Shown here one piece after another: positions 59,662 to 64,000 of a stretch of 64,000 bases of DNA. Every line of letters starts with the position of its first letter. The stretch's first letter is position 1. The translations under genes were made by a program, and so were the position numbers. The DNA is from Variovorax sp. EL159 (GTDB lineage: Bacteria > Pseudomonadota > Gammaproteobacteria > Burkholderiales > Burkholderiaceae_C). Below the pieces are notes generated by a model. That model saw only the letters and a list, made by a program, of their open reading frames with translations. It had not been told where the DNA came from and did not search any database. The DNA is taken from the NCBI RefSeq assembly GCF_900100965.1, contig NZ_FMUJ01000001.1, positions 234,272 through 298,271 of the forward strand, written 5' to 3'.

Positions 59662-60428
59662 CGCAACCCGTCCTCATCGAAGCCATCGGCGTCACCAAGC
59701 ACTACGGCAAGTTCGCGGCGCTCGGCGGCGTGGACCTGAAGATCAAGCCCAACACCGTGCACTCGGTGATCGGCCCGAACGGCGCCGGCAAGACCACGCT
59801 GTTCCACATGCTCACGGGCACCGGCACCACCACCGGCGGGCGCATTCTGTTCGACGGCCACGACGTGACGGCCGAGCCCGACTACAAGCGCGTGCAGCGC
59901 GGCATGGCGCGCTCGTTCCAGGTCACGAGCCTGTTCGCGAGCCTGTCGGTGCGCGAGAACCTGCGCGTGGCGGCGCAGGGCATCGCGCCGCGGCAGGCCA
60001 TGAACTGCTGGCGCGCACCCGTCGGCGACCGCGCCTGCGCCGAGACGGTGGCCGAAGTGCTGGCACGCGTCGGCCTCGAACGGCTGGCCGACACGCCGGC
60101 CAACGTGCTGTCGCACGGCCAGCAACGCCGGCTCGAAGTGGGCATGGCGCTGGCCGCGAAGCCCAAGGCCATCTTCCTGGACGAGCCGACCTCGGGCATG
60201 GGCATCGACGACCTCGACGACATGAAGCAGCTCATCCGCAGCCTGCGCGACCGGCACACCGTGGTGCTGATCGAACACAACATGAACATCGTGATGGACA
60301 TCTCCGACACCGTGACCGTCATGCAACTGGGGCGCGTGCTGGCTGAAGGCCTGCCGGGCGACATCCGCGCCGATGCGCGCGTGCGAACGGCCTACCTGGG
60401 GAACATGATCACCGGAGGCAAGGCATGA
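59658..60428 (+). CDS. Liv-type ABC transporter ATPase (LivG-like)
   Basis: A 256-residue ATPase with Walker A GPNGAGKTT, signature LSHGQQRRLEVGMAL, Walker B AIFLDEPTSGMG and a LivG-type tail (ARVRTAYLGN). Start overlaps the previous stop as ATGA. Confidence 0.92.
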   Translation: MTQPVLIEAIGVTKHYGKFAALGGVDLKIKPNTVHSVIGPNGAGKTTLFHMLTGTGTTTGGRILFDGHDVTAEPDYKRVQRGMARSFQVTSLFASLSVRENLRVAAQGIAPRQAMNCWRAPVGDRACAETVAEVLARVGLERLADTPANVLSHGQQRRLEVGMALAAKPKAIFLDEPTSGMGIDDLDDMKQLIRSLRDRHTVVLIEHNMNIVMDISDTVTVMQLGRVLAEGLPGDIRADARVRTAYLGNMITGGKA

Positions 60429-61141
60429 GCGGGACAAGGAACATCCTCGAAGTCGAGGCGCTGCACGCGCACTACGGCAAGAGCCACGTGCTGCAGGGCG
60501 TGTCGATGACCGTGGGCGAGGCCGAGCTGGTCACGCTGCTGGGGCGCAACGGCGCGGGCAAGTCGACGACGCTGAAAAGCATTGCCGGTGCCGTCACGCC
60601 GACTGGCGGCCGCGTGCGCTTTCAGGGGGCCGACATCGCCGGCCTGCCGCCGCACCGCATCGCCACGCGCGGCGTGTGCCTGGTGCCCGAGCATCGCGGC
60701 ATCTTCAAGCTGCTGACGGTGGAAGAAAACCTGCTGCTCGGCCAGCGCCGCGAATCGCCCTGGCAGCTCGAAGACATCTACCGCATCTTCCCGCGCCTGA
60801 AGGAGCGGCACCGCAACGGCGGCGGGCAACTCTCGGGTGGCGAGCAGCAGATGCTGGCCATCGGCCGCGCGCTCATGAACCACCCGCGCCTGCTGATCCT
60901 CGACGAGCCGGTGGAGGGCCTTGCGCCGGTGATCGTCGAAGAGATCGTCGCGCAGCTCAAGACCATCAAGGCCGCCGGCGTCGCCATCCTGCTGGTCGAA
61001 CAGAACCTCGAGGTGTGCGTGCAGCTCGCCGACCGCCACTACATCGTGGAGCAGGGCGTGATCGTGCACGAGGCCGACAACGCCGCCTTCATGGCCGACC
61101 ACGAAGTGAAAGACCGCTACCTCGGCGTCGGTCTTGCCTGA
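60425..61141 (+). CDS. Liv-type ABC transporter ATPase (LivF-like)
   Basis: A 238-residue ATPase with Walker A GRNGAGKST, signature LSGGEQQMLAIGRAL and Walker B LLILDEPVEGLAP. Start overlaps the previous stop. It completes the importer formed with the three genes before it. Confidence 0.93.
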   Translation: MSGTRNILEVEALHAHYGKSHVLQGVSMTVGEAELVTLLGRNGAGKSTTLKSIAGAVTPTGGRVRFQGADIAGLPPHRIATRGVCLVPEHRGIFKLLTVEENLLLGQRRESPWQLEDIYRIFPRLKERHRNGGGQLSGGEQQMLAIGRALMNHPRLLILDEPVEGLAPVIVEEIVAQLKTIKAAGVAILLVEQNLEVCVQLADRHYIVEQGVIVHEADNAAFMADHEVKDRYLGVGLA

Positions 61142-61181
61142 ACGCGGGCATGCGCACCCCCCAAATCTCATTCGCAGAACC

Positions 61182-62462
61182 ATGACGACAACCATCGAAA
61201 TCTCTTCCGCACCCGACGTGCGCGGCCTTCGCATCGACGGCCAGCGCCTCTGGGATTCGCTGATGCAGCTGGCCCAGGTCGGCGGCACCGAGAAGGGCGG
61301 CGTCTGCCGCCTGGCGTTGACCGATCTCGACCGCCAGGGCCGCGACCTGTTTTCGCGCTGGGCGCGCGAGGCCGGCTGCGCACTGCGCGTGGACGCCATC
61401 GGCAACATCTTTGCGCGCCGCGCGGGCCGCAACAACGCGCTACCGCCCGTCACGACCGGCAGCCACATCGACACGCAACCGACCGGCGGCAAGTTCGACG
61501 GCAACTACGGTGTGCTCGCGGGGCTCGAAGTGGTGCGCGCGCTGAACGATGCGGGCGTCGTCACCGAGGCACCGATCGAAGTGGCGGTGTGGACCAACGA
61601 GGAAGGCTCGCGCTTCGTGCCCGTGATGATGGGCTCGGGCGTCTTCGTCGACGCCTTCACGCTCGAGCATGCGCTGGCGCAGCGCGACAACGACGGCATC
61701 AGCGTGTCCGAAGCACTTGCGGCCATCGGCTATGCCGGCAGCACGCCGGCGTCTGCCGCGATGTCGCCGGTGGGCGCGTACTTTGAAGCGCACATCGAAC
61801 AAGGCCCGGTGCTCGAAGCCAACGAGCGCGTGATCGGCGTGGTCGAAGGCGCGCTCGGCCAGCGCTGGTACGACGTGGTGGTGCAGGGCATGGAAGCGCA
61901 TGCCGGCCCGACGCCGATGGAGTTGCGAAAAGACGCGCTGCTGCCGGCCTCCGAACTGGTGATCGAGGTGAACCGCATCGCACTGGCCCATGCGCCGCAC
62001 GCGCGCGGCACGGTCGGCTGGATCGAGAACTACCCGAACTCGCGCAACGTGATTCCGGGCCGCGTGCGGCTCAGCGTCGATCTGCGCGCGGCGGACGACG
62101 TGGTGCTGTCGGCCATGGACGCGGCGCTGAAGGAAGCGGTGCAACGCATCGCCGCCAGGAGCAAGGTCGAGATGACGGTGGAGCAGGTCGTGTACTTCCC
62201 GCCGCAACCCTTCACGCCGAAGCTGGTGTCTGCGGTGCGGGAGGCGGCGCAGGCACAGGGCCTGACGTGGATGAACGTGATCAGCGGCGCTGGCCACGAC
62301 GCGGTGTACCTCGCGCGCGTGTGCCCCACCGCGATGATCTTCGTGCCCTGCCTCGACGGCATCAGCCACAACGAGATCGAAGACGCGCAGCCCGAGCACC
62401 TGGAGGCAGGTTGCAATGTGCTGCTGCAGGCCATGCTGCAAAGCGCGGGAGTCGTGTCGTGA
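61182..62462 (+). CDS. Zinc-dependent hydantoinase/carbamoylase family amidase
   Basis: A 426-residue M20-related amidase. The metal ligands are in GSHIDTQPTGGKFDG (His, Asp), WTNEEGSRF (Glu pair), EAHIEQGPVLE (His) and SGAGHDAVYLA (His). NVIPGRVRLSVDLR and AHAGPTPM line the substrate pocket. Family members are N-carbamoyl-L-amino-acid hydrolases, beta-ureidopropionases or allantoate amidohydrolases; sequence alone does not choose. It shares an operon with a Liv-type importer, and beta-alanine genes lie nearby. Confidence 0.9.
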   Translation: MTTTIEISSAPDVRGLRIDGQRLWDSLMQLAQVGGTEKGGVCRLALTDLDRQGRDLFSRWAREAGCALRVDAIGNIFARRAGRNNALPPVTTGSHIDTQPTGGKFDGNYGVLAGLEVVRALNDAGVVTEAPIEVAVWTNEEGSRFVPVMMGSGVFVDAFTLEHALAQRDNDGISVSEALAAIGYAGSTPASAAMSPVGAYFEAHIEQGPVLEANERVIGVVEGALGQRWYDVVVQGMEAHAGPTPMELRKDALLPASELVIEVNRIALAHAPHARGTVGWIENYPNSRNVIPGRVRLSVDLRAADDVVLSAMDAALKEAVQRIAARSKVEMTVEQVVYFPPQPFTPKLVSAVREAAQAQGLTWMNVISGAGHDAVYLARVCPTAMIFVPCLDGISHNEIEDAQPEHLEAGCNVLLQAMLQSAGVVS

Positions 62463-63577
62463 AGGCGTGGCGCGGCGCCCTGATGGCGCTGGCCCTGGCG
62501 TGGGCCGCCGTGCCGGCGAGTGCCGCCGATCCGATCCTGGTGGGCCAGTCCGCTGTGCTCACGGGGCCGCTGGCGCCCAACAGCCTCGCGTTCATGGAAG
62601 GCCAGACGTTGCTGTTCGACCAGTTGAACAAGGCTGGCGGCATCGGCGGGCGACCCGTCAAGATGATCACGTACGACGATGTGTACGTCCCCGACAAGGC
62701 CGCGGCCAATGCGGAGAAACTGCTCGGCACCGACCACGTGGTCTGCCTCTTCGGCACCATGGGCACGGGCATCGGCGCGGCCATGGTGCCCGTGGCGGTG
62801 AAGTACGACAGCTTCATCTTCGGCGGATTGACCGGTGCGGCGGTGCTGCACGGGCCGAAGGTGCCGATCTACCACGTGCGGGAGTCGTATGCCGACGAAG
62901 TGCTGCGCGTGATGACCCACCTGACGACGGTGGGCCTGACGCGCATCGCCATCGTCTCGAGCGACGACGCGTACGGCAAGGGCATCGAGAAAGACGCCGT
63001 GGACGCGCTGCGCAAGAACGGACTGTCCCAGGTGCTGGCGCTGCGCTTCGATCCGCAGGACAAGGAGCCTTCGCGCGCGGCGCAGCAGGTCATTGCCAGC
63101 GGTGCGCAGGCCGTCTACGTCATCGCGGCGGGCATGCCGGCGATCAACATGATCCGGGCGCTGGTCGCCGCGCCGATCCATCCGCAGATCTACACGAACT
63201 CGGTGGCCAGCTCTTTCCTGCTTTACAAGGAGCTTGGCGAGAAGAGCCGGGGCATCGTGCTGTCGCAGGTGATGCCGCCGTTCTGGAAGACCCGCTTTCC
63301 GATCGTCGACGAGTACCAGCGTGCGCGAAAGAGTGCGGGCAGCGAGGGCGAAGGCTCTTACCTCGGGCTCGAGGGCTACATCACGGCCAAGGCCTTTGCG
63401 GAAGCGCTGCAGCGCGTCAAGGGGCCGATCACCACGGAATCGCTCAGGCGAAGCATCGAGAATTCGCCGCCCATGAACCTGGGTGGCTACATGCTGGCGT
63501 TCAAGCCCGACAACCGCAACGGTTCGAATTTCGGTGACATCACGATGCTGGCAAGCGGTGGAAGGTTTGCACAATGA
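62459..63577 (+). CDS. Second Liv-type periplasmic binding protein in the operon
   Basis: A 372-residue Peripla_BP_6 protein with a signal peptide (cleavage near ASA-AD). It has DPILVGQSAVLTGPLAPNSLAFMEGQ, GGIGGRPVKMITYDDVYVPDKA and the SDDAYGKGIEKDAVDALRKNG region. The start is GTG at 62459, overlapping the amidase stop as GTGA. It differs from the first binding protein (56498) and could give the importer a second ligand or serve another system. Confidence 0.85.
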   Translation: MKAWRGALMALALAWAAVPASAADPILVGQSAVLTGPLAPNSLAFMEGQTLLFDQLNKAGGIGGRPVKMITYDDVYVPDKAAANAEKLLGTDHVVCLFGTMGTGIGAAMVPVAVKYDSFIFGGLTGAAVLHGPKVPIYHVRESYADEVLRVMTHLTTVGLTRIAIVSSDDAYGKGIEKDAVDALRKNGLSQVLALRFDPQDKEPSRAAQQVIASGAQAVYVIAAGMPAINMIRALVAAPIHPQIYTNSVASSFLLYKELGEKSRGIVLSQVMPPFWKTRFPIVDEYQRARKSAGSEGEGSYLGLEGYITAKAFAEALQRVKGPITTESLRRSIENSPPMNLGGYMLAFKPDNRNGSNFGDITMLASGGRFAQ

Positions 63578-64000
63578 AAGTTCTGATCGCCCGTCTCAAC
63601 CACGAGACCAACACCTTCTCGCCCGTGCCCACGCCGCTCGCGGCCTTCGGGCCCGATGGCCCGACCTTCGGCGCGCAGGCCTACAAGGACAACAAGGGCA
63701 TGCGCACCGCGATGTCGGCCTTCATCGACCTGGCCGAGCAGGCCGGTGCCACGCTGGTCACGCCGGTGTCGGCCTCGGCCAACCCGAGCGGGCCGGTCGA
63801 TGCGCAGGCCTACACCACGCTCACGCAATGCATCGTCGATGCGGCGCCGGGCTGCGACGCGATCCTGCTCGACCTGCACGGCGCGATGGTGGCGCAGAAC
63901 AGCGTCGATGGCGAAGGCGACCTGCTGGTGCGGCTGCGTGCCGCGGCGCCCGGCGTGCCCATTGGCGTGGCGCTCGACCTGCATGCCAACGTCACGCCGG
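63574..64000 (+). CDS. M81 (MlrC-like) metallohydrolase, 3' part outside window
   Basis: The first 142 residues are visible: MKVLIARLNHETNTFSP, then LLDLHGAMVAQNSVDGEGD and ALDLHANVTP, the M81 zinc-site region. The start overlaps the previous stop as ATGA. It is a paralogue of the gene at 11734-13185. The rest lies beyond the right edge. Confidence 0.88.
   Translation, partial: MKVLIARLNHETNTFSPVPTPLAAFGPDGPTFGAQAYKDNKGMRTAMSAFIDLAEQAGATLVTPVSASANPSGPVDAQAYTTLTQCIVDAAPGCDAILLDLHGAMVAQNSVDGEGDLLVRLRAAAPGVPIGVALDLHANVTP

Overview
The window is high-GC DNA with dense, short-spaced operons, many stop/start overlaps of the ATGA type and a very large share of importers. Protein families, the linked xseB-ispA-dxs block beside a Rieske oxygenase, the EgtB/SenA-type protein and the abundant transporters all point to a member of the Comamonadaceae, most likely Variovorax. 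This assignment is by family recognition only. I see no rRNA, tRNA, CRISPR array, insertion sequence or prophage.

Layout. (1) 1-15.3 kb: a D-amino-acid and peptide-scavenging block. It has a DadA-type dehydrogenase (cut by the window edge), an amino-acid binding protein, an Asp/Glu racemase, a dienelactone hydrolase relic, a ZIP zinc transporter, and a minus-strand run of FAD amino-acid oxidase, M81 hydrolase, Dpp-type ABC importer and N-acyl-D-amino-acid deacylase. A divergent XRE-cupin regulator faces this run, and three matching palindromes lie between them. (2) 15.4-17.2 kb: a membrane protein and a secreted M20 carboxypeptidase. (3) 17.3-24.6 kb: a glutamine-rich DUF3300 lipoprotein, a Zrg-like zinc locus (DUF3299, FtsX-type permease, ATPase, DUF2796), a sulfurtransferase and a DMT exporter. 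(4) 24.7-29.2 kb: Rieske oxygenase, xseB, ispA, dxs. (5) 29.3-33.9 kb: livKHMGF. (6) 34.1-38.4 kb: a TRAP transporter whose binding protein is separated from its membrane genes. (7) 38.5-39.8 kb: an orphan SenA/EgtB-like protein with one expected iron-ligand histidine replaced by arginine. (8) 39.9-51.1 kb: a 2-aminoethylphosphonate (AEP) catabolic cluster (phnW, phnS2-T2-U2 importer, GntR regulator, phnA, phnY, a PhnZ-like oxygenase, a GNAT acetyltransferase and an FAD oxidoreductase). (9) 51.1-55.5 kb: mmsA, an omega-amino acid:pyruvate aminotransferase, a LysR regulator and a GNAT protein. (10) 55.5-64 kb: a GntR regulator divergent from a Liv-type importer operon that also encodes a carbamoylase-family amidase, a second binding protein and an M81 hydrolase (cut by the edge).

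How the parts fit. Most of the window is uptake plus first-step catabolism of nitrogen- and phosphorus-containing small molecules. AEP would be imported by PhnS2T2U2, transaminated by PhnW, oxidised by PhnY and cleaved to acetate and phosphate by PhnA. Beta-alanine-type substrates would pass through the aminotransferase to malonate semialdehyde and then MmsA.

The most interesting signals are the three-site operator of the XRE-cupin regulator, the GntR operator that carries both divergent -35 boxes in the phn cluster, the PhnZ homologue without its usual partner, the H-to-R change in the SenA-like protein, the FtsX-type zinc locus, and an intergenic repeat that in all four copies starts just after a stop codon.
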